Below are positions 33,563 through 42,688 of a stretch of DNA of 64,000 nucleotides, one piece after another. The DNA lies in assembly GCA_028284045.1 (NCBI GenBank), contig JANQSN010000028.1, forward strand, positions 62,001-126,000, in the 5' to 3' direction. The notes beneath the pieces are model-generated. The model saw only the letters and a list, made by a program, of their open reading frames with translations, was not told the DNA's origin and searched no databases. Made by a program: the position numbers and the translations under genes. The stretch's first letter is position 1. Each line of letters starts with the position of its first letter. This DNA is from Alphaproteobacteria bacterium (GTDB taxonomy: Bacteria > Pseudomonadota > Alphaproteobacteria > DSM-16000 > Inquilinaceae).

Positions 33563-34038
33563 ACGCCTTCTACGGCCCCTTCCTCGACAGCCTGATCATC
33601 GCGCTCCTGGTGGCGACCATCGTCTATGCGTCGATCCTCAACCGCCGGCTGACCCGGTTTCGCGATAACCGCGCGGAGCTGGAGCGGGCGACCCGCACCT
33701 TCGCGGAGGCCGCGCTGAGGGCCGATGGCGGCATCAAGGGTCTGCGCGCGGCGGCGGAGGAGACCTCCAAGGCGCTGGACGAGAAGCTGGTGCGCGCGCA
33801 GCAGCTTCGCGACGACCTGAGCTACCTGCTCGACAATGCCGGGCGCCTCGGGATCGACCGCAGCGAGGCCAGGCCGCCGCCGGCCGGCGCCGCGGCCGCT
33901 GCCGGGGCGGGCGGGGCCCCCCCTGCGCCGGGCGCCCCCGACCGGTCGGGTCTGACGGCGGCACCCCCCGCCGGTACGGGCCGCCGGCGGCCGCCGCCGG
34001 ATCGCGATCTTCTCAAGGCGATTGACGAGATGCGGTGA
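33559..34038 (+). CDS. DUF6468-type membrane protein of flagellar loci
   Basis: 159 residues from the ATG at 33559, overlapping the fliM stop. One N-terminal membrane helix (FLDSLIIALLVATIVYASIL), a coiled-coil region (RLTRFRDNRAELERATRTFAEAALRADGGIKGLRAAAEETSKAL) and a Pro/Gly/Ala-rich tail. This shape and position between fliM and motE fit the DUF6468 family of Rhodospirillales and relatives. Its coupling to fliM and motE suggests a motor or stator-associated role; no activity is known to me. Confidence 0.7.
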   Translation: MNAFYGPFLDSLIIALLVATIVYASILNRRLTRFRDNRAELERATRTFAEAALRADGGIKGLRAAAEETSKALDEKLVRAQQLRDDLSYLLDNAGRLGIDRSEARPPPAGAAAAAGAGGAPPAPGAPDRSGLTAAPPAGTGRRRPPPDRDLLKAIDEMR

Positions 34039-35369
34039 CGGCCATGTCGCAGCCCAACCAAGACACACCGCCGCGCCGCACTTCGCGGCGCCCCGACAGG
34101 GCCGAAGCGCCGCCGACCGCCGCCGCGCGGTCGGCCGACGCCGCACCGCCCGCCGAGCCGGCGCCGACGCCGGTGTCGGGGGCGTCGCCGCGACCGGCCC
34201 CGGGGCTCAGCCCCGCGGTGGAGACCGGCGACGGCGACGACGGCCGGGCCATGCCGCGGGATGCGGCGCGCGGATACCGGCGCGCCGCCAGCGAGCCAGC
34301 CGGCGGCGACCGTCCGGCGAGCCGTCCCCGCACCGGGGAGCGCCGCCGCCGGCAGAGGGCGGACGCCGATCGGCCGGCGGACGGGGCAGCGGCCCGCGAC
34401 GGCGACGGTGGCGACGTTGCGTTGCCCAGCGTCATCGCCGAGCCGGCGCCGACGCCGCTGACCAGTCTTGCCGATGTCGCGGACGGTCTGGCCGACCTGC
34501 CGGCCCGCATCGCTGGGCGGCTGCACCCCAAGCGGCTGCGCCTGGTGCCGACGATCATCCTGGTCGCCGTTCTGACCATCGGCGTGCGCTTCGCCGATCT
34601 TGTGGAAGCGGTCCAAGACCCGGGCGCCTGGGCCCCCGGCGGCGAGAGCCTGGCGGAGCCGGGCGAGGGAGATGGCCTGCCGGCGGTCGAGGCGCTGGCG
34701 TCGGAGGCGGCCGACGAGCCGCTGGCCGAGCATGCCGCGGACGGCGAGCCGGTGCCCGGTGGCGGCGCGGACGGGACCGCCGCGGATCCCGACGGCGAAC
34801 CGATCACGGTGGCGGAGGCCGAGCCGGCGGCGGACCTTCCCGCAACCGGCGACGAGACGGGCGCGGCCGGCGAGCCGGCAGACCCCGCACCCGATGCGGT
34901 CGGCGAGCCGCCGATGTCCTTCGACGACTTCGATCCTGCGTCGCTGACCCGCGCGGAGGTGGCGGTGCTGCACGACCTGGCGACGCGCCGGTCGGCGCTG
35001 GAGGCCCGCGACCGGCGGCTCGACGAGCGCGAGGCGCTGCTGTTGGTCGCGGAGCGGCGGGTCGACGAGAAACTGGCGGAGCTGGAGACGCTGCGCACGC
35101 ATATCGAGGGCCTGATCGGCGAGCTGAGCGATGCGCGCGACACCCAGTTCCAAGGTCTGGTGCAGATCTACGAAGCGATGCGGCCGTCCGATGCGGCAGC
35201 GATCTTCAATGGTCTGGAGATGGAGGTGATCATCTCCGTCCTGGAACGCATGAACGAGCGCAAGTCCGCGCCGATCCTGGCCAACATGGATCCTGGTCGG
35301 GCGCGCGCGGTGACGGCGGAACTGGCGTTGCGCCAAGGCATGGAACTGGAGATCCCGGATCTCGACTAG
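34035..35369 (+). CDS. motE: MotE-like flagellar motor protein
   Basis: 444 residues; ATGs at 34035 and 34044 are both possible. A disordered, Arg/Pro/Ala-rich cytoplasmic N-terminus (about 1-150) precedes one membrane helix (LVPTIILVAVLTIGVRFADL, near 180). A disordered acidic segment follows, then a coiled coil (about 300-360) and a C-terminal MgtE-N-like domain (LVQIYEAMRPSDAAAIFNGL to LANMDPGRARAVTAELA). MotE in alphaproteobacteria acts as a periplasmic chaperone-like partner of MotC or the stator. The N-terminal extension is longer than usual. Confidence 0.8.
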   Translation: MTAMSQPNQDTPPRRTSRRPDRAEAPPTAAARSADAAPPAEPAPTPVSGASPRPAPGLSPAVETGDGDDGRAMPRDAARGYRRAASEPAGGDRPASRPRTGERRRRQRADADRPADGAAARDGDGGDVALPSVIAEPAPTPLTSLADVADGLADLPARIAGRLHPKRLRLVPTIILVAVLTIGVRFADLVEAVQDPGAWAPGGESLAEPGEGDGLPAVEALASEAADEPLAEHAADGEPVPGGGADGTAADPDGEPITVAEAEPAADLPATGDETGAAGEPADPAPDAVGEPPMSFDDFDPASLTRAEVAVLHDLATRRSALEARDRRLDEREALLLVAERRVDEKLAELETLRTHIEGLIGELSDARDTQFQGLVQIYEAMRPSDAAAIFNGLEMEVIISVLERMNERKSAPILANMDPGRARAVTAELALRQGMELEIPDLD

Positions 35370-35533
35370 TCGTCGCCATGCCGGCGCCCAAGAGCAAGAC
35401 GTCGGTCGATCTAGGATTCACATGACGTTAAGGAAGGTTGAGTAGGCTGACAGCGCTGAAATAGCCCGGATTTCAAGTGGCGATCGAAAGCGTTCCCAGG
35501 ACGCCTTGATCGCCCGGCTCAACGGAGAAACCG

Positions 35534-35920
35534 ATGTCCGTCGATACCAACATGAACGTGCTCATCGTCGATGACTACAAGACGATGCTGCGCATCATTC
35601 GCAACCTGCTGAAGCAGATCGGCTTCGACAACGTCGACGAAGCGACCGACGGGTCGCAGGCGCTGACGATGCTGCGCGAGAAGAATTTCGGCCTGGTGAT
35701 CTCCGACTGGAACATGGAGCCGATGACCGGGCTGCAGCTCTTGCGCGAGGTGCGCGCCGACAACCAGTTGAAGGCGCTGCCGTTCATCATGATCACCGCC
35801 GAATCGAAGAAAGAGAATGTGGTGACGGCGAAAGAAGCCGGAGTCAGCAACTATATCGTCAAGCCGTTCAACGCGCAGACTCTGAAGATGAAGCTGGAGT
35901 CCGTTCTCGGCGCCTTTTGA
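35534..35920 (+). CDS. cheY: Chemotaxis response regulator CheY (copy beside cheZ)
   Basis: 128 residues, one receiver domain: VDDYKTMLRIIRNLLKQIGF, the phosphoacceptor Asp in LVISDWNMEPMTG, Thr in IMITAES, and Lys in YIVKPF. It differs clearly from the CheY in the che operon. Its position 103 bases before cheZ suggests that it is the motor-binding CheY whose phosphate CheZ removes. A single TTAA half site is upstream (about 35428). Confidence 0.95.
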   Translation: MSVDTNMNVLIVDDYKTMLRIIRNLLKQIGFDNVDEATDGSQALTMLREKNFGLVISDWNMEPMTGLQLLREVRADNQLKALPFIMITAESKKENVVTAKEAGVSNYIVKPFNAQTLKMKLESVLGAF

Positions 35921-36023
35921 TCTTGCGGCGAACCGCGCGAGGTCCCTCGCCGGCGAAGACGGTCCCCGTCGCGCCGATGCGGGCACAGACCGGCGCGGCC
36001 ACCGGTGTTCGGAGTATCTGGTC

Positions 36024-36683
36024 ATGACTCTCAGCCATGGGGCCTCCACGGGGCTTGCCGACAAGCTGGAACAGGCGCGCGAGGATGCCGAGCGGCCGCT
36101 CAGCCGCGAAGAGGTGGCGGAGATCATCACCGAGGTGGTGATGTCCATGAGCGGCGATCTGACGCCGCTCGACCTCAAGGTCTACAAGGAGCTGAACGGT
36201 CTCGCCGGCTTCATCCAGGCGGCCCGGCACGAGATCGCGGAGATCCGCCCGCAGGAGATCGGCTCTGAGTACATTCCGACCGCGACCGACGAGCTGGACG
36301 CGGTGGTGATGTCGACGGAGGAAGCGACGGGCCGCATCCTCGACAGCGCCGAGCAACTCATGACCATCGCCGGTGAGCAGGAAGATGCGTTCCAAGAGAA
36401 GCTGACGGAGATCGCCATGGCGATCTTCGAGGCCTCGAACTTCCAGGACGTCACCGGCCAGCGGATCACAAAGGTGGTCCGCACGCTCAAGCACATCGAA
36501 ACGAAGATCGACGCGCTGATCGGCGTGCTGGGCGAGGAGGTGGAGCGGTCCAAGGCGGAAGCGCACGCGGAAGGCGAGGGCAACGGCAAGGCATCGGACC
36601 AGGATCTGCTGAACGGTCCACAGCTTCCCCAGAACGCCATCGACCAAGATGAGATCGATCGCCTTCTGGCCAGCTTCGACTGA
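36024..36683 (+). CDS. cheZ: CheY-P phosphatase CheZ
   Basis: 219 residues. CheZ removes phosphate from CheY-P. The catalytic helix is visible as FQDVTGQRITKVVRTL (Asp and Gln of the DxxxQ motif) near residues 140-155. The C-terminus ends with AIDQDEIDRLLASFD, nearly the same CheY-binding peptide as in FliM (LNQDEIDSLLGF), set on a flexible Glu/Gly/Asn linker. It follows cheY and precedes the TPR gene by 34 bases. Confidence 0.9.
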   Translation: MTLSHGASTGLADKLEQAREDAERPLSREEVAEIITEVVMSMSGDLTPLDLKVYKELNGLAGFIQAARHEIAEIRPQEIGSEYIPTATDELDAVVMSTEEATGRILDSAEQLMTIAGEQEDAFQEKLTEIAMAIFEASNFQDVTGQRITKVVRTLKHIETKIDALIGVLGEEVERSKAEAHAEGEGNGKASDQDLLNGPQLPQNAIDQDEIDRLLASFD

Positions 36684-36717
36684 CCGCACCCGCGCGGGCG
36701 CCGCGCGGCCGTCCCGA

Positions 36718-39700
36718 ATGGCGGCGGCACGCCGCGACGTCGTCGCTTTGGCGACACTGGCGCTGCTGGTCGGATTGGCGACCGGGGCGGGCTCGACCGA
36801 TCGCGGGGCCGATCCGTCGGGCCTGCGCGCCTGGGTCGATGCCACCATCGCCGACGACACGCCGGCCCAGGTCCGCGTGCTCGACCTGCCGGTATTCACC
36901 CGGGTCAGCATCCATTTCGCCGACGCGCCGCCGGGCGCCGACGGGTCGCGCGTGCCGCCCTACACGCTGGTGCGCGGGGACGGCCGCCTGGACCTGCGCT
37001 TCGACCGCGCCATCGCCGCCGATCTCAGCGCCGCTGCCGCGGTCGGCCGGGTCAGCGACATTGCCGTCGCCAGCGCACCGGATGAGCCGCTGGCGCTGAC
37101 GCTGCACATCCCGCCGATGGCGGGGATCACCGATTTCCCCGATGGCGACCGGCTGGTGGTCGACATCGTCGGCGAGCTCGCGGCCGGGCCGCCGGTCGCC
37201 GGGTTGGGCGCGGTCGCGCCGGCTGCCGGCGCTGCCGACGGCGGTGTCGCGGTGCCGCCCGTCGATCCGCTGGACCGGCTCTTGCGGCGCACTGCCGCGG
37301 CGCCGGGCGACGACGACCGGCCGATCGCCCCACCCTTGCCCGGGGTGCGTCCCGGCGATGAGCCGGCCGGCGATCCCGAGCCCGAACACGCCGCGCTGCA
37401 GAGCGACACGGCGACGGGCGAGCCGGCCGATGCCCCGTCGGTGTCGGCAGCGCCCGCGACGGATGCGGCACAGGCGGAGGATCCCGGCGACAGCGAGACG
37501 GCGGACGCGGTCGGACCGCCGATGATCGCCGACTTCGATCTGGCGGCGGAGACCGGTCTGACCGCCTTCCGCCGCGGCGCCTCGCTATGGTTGGTGTTCG
37601 CGGGCGACGAAGCCCTCGACGCGACGGCGTTGGCCGTCGCCGCAGCGCGCGGCTTCGGTGATGCCCATGTCGCGCCGGCCCATGGCGGCGTCGCCGTGCG
37701 GGTGCCGCTGCGCGGCAGTGCGCGACCGCAGGTGCGCCGCAACGGCACTGTCTGGACCGTCGACCTGGCCGATGAGCCGGCGCCACCGGGCCTGCCGCTG
37801 GAGGTGCGGGCGGAGCCGGAGTTCCTGTTGGGGCCGCGGCTGTTCATCGCCGTGCCGGAGACGCGCCACATCGTCCGTTTCGAGGACCCGGAGGTCGGCG
37901 ACGTGCTGTTCGCCGCGCCGGTGCCGAGGGTCGGCTACGCCATGGCGGCACACCGCGAACTCGTCGAGGCGGCAGTGCCGGCAACCGCGCAGGGGCTGGT
38001 CGTCGTGCCTTACTCGACATCGGTTCGTGTCGCCGTGACCGTCGGCGGCATCGAAATCGGCCATACCGACGGCCTGGTGCTCAGCACCCGGCACGACCCG
38101 GAACCGGTCGAACTGGTGCCGACGCCCGAGGAGCACCACAGCCTGTTCGACGTGCGGGACTGGCGCGGGGAGGAGAGCTTCCTCGACGATCGCAGCGCAC
38201 TGTTTGCGGCCATCGGCGACGCGACGGAGGAGCAGGCCGATCGCCGGCGGCTCGATCTGGCGCGGTTCTTCTTCGGCTATGGCTACGCGACGGAGGCCGC
38301 GGCGGTCCTGTCGCGGATCGAGGAAGGCAGCCCCGCGGCGATCGCGCATCCGGAATACCGGGCCTTGCGGGGCGCGGTGCGGGTCCTGATGCGCGAGCCG
38401 GAGAGTGCGCTGGCCGATTTCGACGACCCGCAGCTTGTCGACGAGCCGGAGATCGCGCTGTGGCGGGGCGCGGCGCTGGGGCTGCAGGAACGGTGGAGCG
38501 AAGCCTATCGGGACTTCACCATGAGCGGCCGGTCGATCGAGGCGTTTCCCCAGCCGCTCGCCGAGTTCCTGATGCTGCTCAGTGCAGAGGCGGCGTTGCG
38601 GTCCGGCGATCTGGCGAGTGCGGAGGCGCGGCTGAACTGGCTGGTCACCGATACCGGCGAGCGAGCCAGTTCCTGGCCGTCCGTCATCTATCTGCGCGGC
38701 CTGATCGCGCGGGCGGACGGCAATCCGGCCGCCGCGCGGCGGGCCTGGGCGGAGGTGAGCGAGCGCGACGACAGGTACTACCGCGTCCTGGCGGAGATGG
38801 CCCAGGTGGATCTGGATGTCGAGGCCGGCCGCACCACACCGCGGGAGGCGGCGGCGCATCTGGAGGGCCTGCGCTTCGCCTGGCGCGGCGACGGCCTGGA
38901 GTTCCGCCTGTTGGAGCGGCTCGGCAATCTGCACTGGCAGGGCGGCGAGTACCGCGACGCGCTGACCACCTGGCAACGCGCCATCGACGCCTTCTCGACC
39001 CTGCCGGCGGCGGCGGCGCTGGCGGACCGGCGCGATGCGCGGTTCGTGGAGCTGTACGACACGGCCTTGCTGCAGTCGGTGTCGCCAAGCATCGCGGTCG
39101 GGCTGTTCCAGGACTATGCGGAATTCGTGCCGGACGGGGCGGTCGGCGACCGGATGACCCGCCGGCTGGCGGATCGGCTGGTGGACATGGACCTCCTGAA
39201 GCGCGCCGCCGACCTGTTCATGGTGCTGGCCGACGACCGGTTGCAGGGCGCTGCCGCCCGGTCCGTGGCGACGCGCGCAGCGGCGCTGCGCATCCTGGAC
39301 GGGGAGACGGCAACGGCGCTGGCCATGCTGGAGGGGTTGGCGGCGGAGACCATCGACGCCGATCTGCGCTTCGAACAGCGCCTGTTGATGGCCAAGGCGC
39401 TGACCAATCTCCAACGCGGACCGGCGGCGCTGGCGCTGCTGGCCGACGAGGGCGGGCTGGCCGACGACCAGCGGACCCTGGTGCAGGCCGCCCGCCTCGA
39501 CATCGCGTGGCGCATCCACGATTGGCCGGCGGCGGCGGCAGTGCTGCGCGACCGCGTCGGCGCGCCGCCGCCGATCGGCCAGGCCATCGATCCGGCCCAG
39601 GCCCAGCTCGTCATCGACTACGGGATCGCCCTGGCGCTGGCGGACGACCGGCGGGCGCTCGACCGGCTGGCGGTCGCCTTCGGCCCCTCTATGGAAGAGA

Positions 39701-39864
39701 CGGCGGAGGCCAACATCTTCGCCATCGTGACGCGCGCGGAGGGGGCGGCCGGACCGATCGCCGACCTCGCCTCGGTGCGCCGCCAGGTCAGCGAGGTCGA
39801 TTTGTTCGAGACGTTCCTGGCCGGCTATCTCGGCCCGGAAGAAGACGCGCCCCTGACGAACTGA
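36718..39864 (+). CDS. Large AMIN-like/TPR protein of the flagellar locus
   Basis: 1048 residues from the ATG at 36718. A hydrophobic N-terminal segment (VVALATLALLVGLATGAGS) looks like a signal peptide. Residues about 40-155 and 280-375 are beta-rich and resemble AMIN-type modules (VRVLDLPVFTRVSIHFADA to GDRLVVDIVGE; TGLTAFRRGASLWLVFAGD). They are separated by an acidic Pro/Ala linker. The second half, from about residue 500, is a long run of TPR-like helical repeats. AMIN modules usually bind peptidoglycan or envelope partners, so a periplasmic scaffold for the flagellum is a reasonable inference. It is convergent with the cyclase gene, 14 bases apart. Confidence 0.65.
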   Translation: MAAARRDVVALATLALLVGLATGAGSTDRGADPSGLRAWVDATIADDTPAQVRVLDLPVFTRVSIHFADAPPGADGSRVPPYTLVRGDGRLDLRFDRAIAADLSAAAAVGRVSDIAVASAPDEPLALTLHIPPMAGITDFPDGDRLVVDIVGELAAGPPVAGLGAVAPAAGAADGGVAVPPVDPLDRLLRRTAAAPGDDDRPIAPPLPGVRPGDEPAGDPEPEHAALQSDTATGEPADAPSVSAAPATDAAQAEDPGDSETADAVGPPMIADFDLAAETGLTAFRRGASLWLVFAGDEALDATALAVAAARGFGDAHVAPAHGGVAVRVPLRGSARPQVRRNGTVWTVDLADEPAPPGLPLEVRAEPEFLLGPRLFIAVPETRHIVRFEDPEVGDVLFAAPVPRVGYAMAAHRELVEAAVPATAQGLVVVPYSTSVRVAVTVGGIEIGHTDGLVLSTRHDPEPVELVPTPEEHHSLFDVRDWRGEESFLDDRSALFAAIGDATEEQADRRRLDLARFFFGYGYATEAAAVLSRIEEGSPAAIAHPEYRALRGAVRVLMREPESALADFDDPQLVDEPEIALWRGAALGLQERWSEAYRDFTMSGRSIEAFPQPLAEFLMLLSAEAALRSGDLASAEARLNWLVTDTGERASSWPSVIYLRGLIARADGNPAAARRAWAEVSERDDRYYRVLAEMAQVDLDVEAGRTTPREAAAHLEGLRFAWRGDGLEFRLLERLGNLHWQGGEYRDALTTWQRAIDAFSTLPAAAALADRRDARFVELYDTALLQSVSPSIAVGLFQDYAEFVPDGAVGDRMTRRLADRLVDMDLLKRAADLFMVLADDRLQGAAARSVATRAAALRILDGETATALAMLEGLAAETIDADLRFEQRLLMAKALTNLQRGPAALALLADEGGLADDQRTLVQAARLDIAWRIHDWPAAAAVLRDRVGAPPPIGQAIDPAQAQLVIDYGIALALADDRRALDRLAVAFGPSMEETAEANIFAIVTRAEGAAGPIADLASVRRQVSEVDLFETFLAGYLGPEEDAPLTN

Positions 39865-39878
39865 CCGGGCGCCCGCCC

Positions 39879-41057
39879 CTACGCGCCCACCTCAAACACC
39901 GCCACAGGCGCCGCAATCCCCGGCAACTCATGCGCCCCGCGCGGCACAAGCGGTGCGCCCGCCAGCGCCGCCACCGACTCGCTGGCCAAGCCGAAGATGC
40001 CCAGCCGTTTGCACAGCACCTCAAGCCGGCTGGCGACGTTGACGGCGGGGCCGATCACGGTGAAGTCGAGGCGGTCGCGGCTGCCGACATTGCCGTAGGT
40101 CACGGCCCCCCGGTGCAGGCTGGCAACGAAGTCCAGAGCCTCCTGCCCGGCGGCCGCCCGGTCCGCGTTCAGTGCCTGCAGCGCCTGACGCGCAGCGCCG
40201 GCCGCCGCCAGGCCGGCGCGGGCGCTGGCGGCAGCGTCCCGGGTCTCATCGACCGGGAAGATCGCCAGCACGCCGTCGCCGACGAACTTCAGGACATCGC
40301 CGCCCTCAGCCGCCACGGCCTCACAGACCACCTCGAAGTACCCGGCCAGCGCCGCCAGCAGGTCTTCCGCTGGCCAGGCCAGCGATTTGGCGGTGAAGCC
40401 GCGCAGATCGGTCATCAGCACCACGGCCTCGATAGTGCGGACATCCTCCCGCCGGATCGCCCCCGCCAGCACGGATGCCGCCGGATCGTTGCCGAGATAG
40501 GTGCGCAGCAGCGACTCCATCGACCGGGCGGTCGCCAACACCTCCACCACCGGCGCCAGATAGGCGGTCAGGCTGGTGAGGGCGCCGATATCGCACGTCG
40601 TGAATCCCGACGGCCGGTCCGTGGCGAAGCTGATCCCCTGCGCCGCGCCATCGCCGAAGACCATCGGCAACGCCAAAAAATCCGTGCCGCCATCGGCCGC
40701 CACATCGTGCAGCGCGCTATGGTCCGCCTGCGGATCCAGGTCCACCAGACGCCGGCGGAACGGCACGCGCCGCTCGATGACATATTGGAACGGGCTGCCG
40801 ATGAAGACGGCCGTGCGGTCGACGCCATGCCCAACCGTATACTCCCGGGCCTGCTCGTCGTCCCGGCGCCAGGTCACCCCCCAGGCGCGCAACAGCGGGT
40901 TGGCGACCCGCGGCGCGAAACGCAACCGCCACAGCGGTGCGCCGGCGGCGACCAGCCTTTCGCACAATGCCTGGGCCAAATCGGCGGGCGAGCGGCGGAA
41001 TCGCCCCTCGGCGATCAGCCAATCGACGACGGGTCGGACCTTCCACATGCCGACCAT
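39879..41057 (-). CDS. Class III adenylate/guanylate cyclase with an N-terminal sensory domain
   Basis: 392 residues (ATG at 41057; the ATG at 41048 is also possible). The C-terminal cyclase domain has the first metal Asp (MTDLRGFT), the second metal and substrate segment (LKFVGDGVLAIFP, Lys and Asp present), and the transition-state Asn/Arg (NVASRLE). All catalytic positions look intact. The N-terminal half (about 40-190) is unassigned but may be GAF-like (FLALPMVFGDGAAQGISFAT). The product is most likely cAMP; the link to motility is only positional. Confidence 0.88.
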   Translation of the reverse strand: MVGMWKVRPVVDWLIAEGRFRRSPADLAQALCERLVAAGAPLWRLRFAPRVANPLLRAWGVTWRRDDEQAREYTVGHGVDRTAVFIGSPFQYVIERRVPFRRRLVDLDPQADHSALHDVAADGGTDFLALPMVFGDGAAQGISFATDRPSGFTTCDIGALTSLTAYLAPVVEVLATARSMESLLRTYLGNDPAASVLAGAIRREDVRTIEAVVLMTDLRGFTAKSLAWPAEDLLAALAGYFEVVCEAVAAEGGDVLKFVGDGVLAIFPVDETRDAAASARAGLAAAGAARQALQALNADRAAAGQEALDFVASLHRGAVTYGNVGSRDRLDFTVIGPAVNVASRLEVLCKRLGIFGLASESVAALAGAPLVPRGAHELPGIAAPVAVFEVGA

Positions 41058-41166
41058 GGAACCATGACCGGTCGGCCGGACGCACGTGACAGAACACCGC
41101 TGGATCGCGCCAACGGTTCGATCCGTTCGGGGAACGGGCCCCTCCTTTACCCACCCCTACGCAACC

Positions 41167-41721
41167 TCACGGGCCATCGTGAGCCGTCTTCCGCAACACC
41201 GGCTGGTCGGTGTTGGCGATGATGAACGGCGCGCAAACGTCGACAGTCATCGCCGCTTGCGTAGGTGCACCATGCATGCTCAGCGCGACCACTGCATCGC
41301 ACCAAACGCGCACGAACGCCATGACGGGGGCTGATCGCAGGAGCTCAGCGCGCACATCCGGACTTTCCTCGCCGAGTTCGGCCAACTGATTGACGGTGTG
41401 AAACGCCAACGCGGCCGGCGCGGCCGATACCAGCGCCAATTGGTAGTCTTGCGTACTGATCAGTTCTTGTTGATAGGCCCGGCAGATGACGAACAGATCT
41501 TCCGGCCGCACGGACATCCCGGGTGAAGCGGTTGCGATGGCCTCGTCAGTCGGGTCGAGTGCCGGAAATGCAGGCTCTGCGCAGACGGTCACTGCGCCCC
41601 CGGCAGAGGCGCGGACCTCGATCCGCCGCAGTTCCCCCAAGTCTTCTGCCGACCAGGCGCAGCCAACCAAACCAATGAACAGCAGGACTGGAACTACAGA
41701 TCCGATCCGGCTCCTGCGCAC
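41167..41721 (-). CDS. Small lipoprotein with a VCAEP motif, copy 1
   Basis: 184 residues if translated from the GTG at 41721, which has AGGGAC just upstream; the frame is open to 41847. The signal is short and ends in a lipobox (LLFIGLVGC). After it come RRIEVRASAGGAVTVCAEP and a Cys-containing helix (FVICRAYQQELISTQDYQLAL). It resembles the neighbouring lipoprotein at 41891 in both the VCAEP motif and this Cys-containing helix, but is shorter and more diverged. Function unknown. Confidence 0.55.
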   Translation of the reverse strand: MRRSRIGSVVPVLLFIGLVGCAWSAEDLGELRRIEVRASAGGAVTVCAEPAFPALDPTDEAIATASPGMSVRPEDLFVICRAYQQELISTQDYQLALVSAAPAALAFHTVNQLAELGEESPDVRAELLRSAPVMAFVRVWCDAVVALSMHGAPTQAAMTVDVCAPFIIANTDQPVLRKTAHDGP

Positions 41722-41890
41722 GTCCCTGACGCCCCTTTTTGGCCTCACACCGTCCGAGGGCCCATATTGCCCAATTTCACGGCAACACGCCCTACGGAAG
41801 AGATGATAGCACTTGGATCTTCTCCCGAGATTGGAATGTCTGCTCAAAAAACTAAACTATCTGACAAAACAATCTCCAATCAATCCAATT

Positions 41891-42688
41891 CTACTCTACG
41901 TTTATTATTTCCCTCACTCCCGCCCCAATATCATCATCATTAATTGCGTAAACCGATATAATTCGAACCTCCCGGGCAATGGCCGCAAGATCTTCCCCCG
42001 TGAGCGCCGTTCTGGTCTGTCCACTTTCAATACTCATCGTGAACTCCACGCCTTCCGTGGTCGCCGAATTCTCCTCCGCCGTTGCATTGCCGGCATTCAC
42101 CGTACCAATGGTCACCGCCGGCGCGCGCCCCATTCCGGTGAGACCATCAATAGCGTGCAGGGCGATCGTCATGTTGTCGACGGCTCTCGCCACCTCCCAC
42201 AGCTTATCTTCACCATCATCTCCATTCCGGATAGCGCCGTTCATCACCGCTTCGCACGCGCGGTACAGGAGGTCACGCATCAGTTGAATGGTTGGGGTGC
42301 GGATACCGATCGATGCCACCGCTTCCTGCGTCGCCCGCGAGAGTTCGGCGCCGACGGTTCGCTCTGCAGCAATCGGCACTTCCAAACTGGTCGCGAACTG
42401 TTCGGCAACCGCCCGGACGGCGTCGGGTTGCGGTTCCGCGCAGACGATGGTCTCCCCCCCACGCTCCAAGACCAAGATCCCGCGTAGATCCGCGCTGAGG
42501 ATCATGCTTTCCCGTGTATTGAGGTCAAAGGTCCGATGCGTCTTTCCTTCGGAGCATCCACCAACGACTGCCACCAACCCGATCAATAGAAGAGCGACAA
42601 TTGGATTGCGGCACCGCAACTCAAGATGGCCAAGCCGCTGATTGTCTACTTCAGGATTGTTGCCCGTGTGAGCATCACTGCGAACCAT
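41891..42688 (-). CDS. Lipoprotein with a VCAEP motif, copy 2
   Basis: 265 residues from the ATG at 42688, chosen because GGGGGGA lies just upstream. A long signal sequence ends in the lipobox VVGGC. The body has ADLRGILVLERGGETIVCAEPQPDA and, further on, TIQLMRDLLYRACEAVMNGAI, a pair of segments seen in uncharacterised alphaproteobacterial lipoproteins. The C-terminal 80 residues are Thr/Ala/Asn-rich. Together with copy 1 it forms a tandem pair in DNA less GC-rich than the flagellar genes around it. Function unknown. Confidence 0.6.
   Translation of the reverse strand: MVRSDAHTGNNPEVDNQRLGHLELRCRNPIVALLLIGLVAVVGGCSEGKTHRTFDLNTRESMILSADLRGILVLERGGETIVCAEPQPDAVRAVAEQFATSLEVPIAAERTVGAELSRATQEAVASIGIRTPTIQLMRDLLYRACEAVMNGAIRNGDDGEDKLWEVARAVDNMTIALHAIDGLTGMGRAPAVTIGTVNAGNATAEENSATTEGVEFTMSIESGQTRTALTGEDLAAIAREVRIISVYAINDDDIGAGVREIINVE

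Noticed and set aside
41086-41334. Small plus-strand ORF between cyclase and lipoprotein
   Set aside because: No ribosome-binding site, no domain, overlaps the supported lipoprotein gene on the other strand.
41813-42487. Plus-strand ORF antisense to lipoprotein copy 2
   Set aside because: The minus-strand gene has a lipobox, a ribosome-binding site and conserved motifs; this frame has none.
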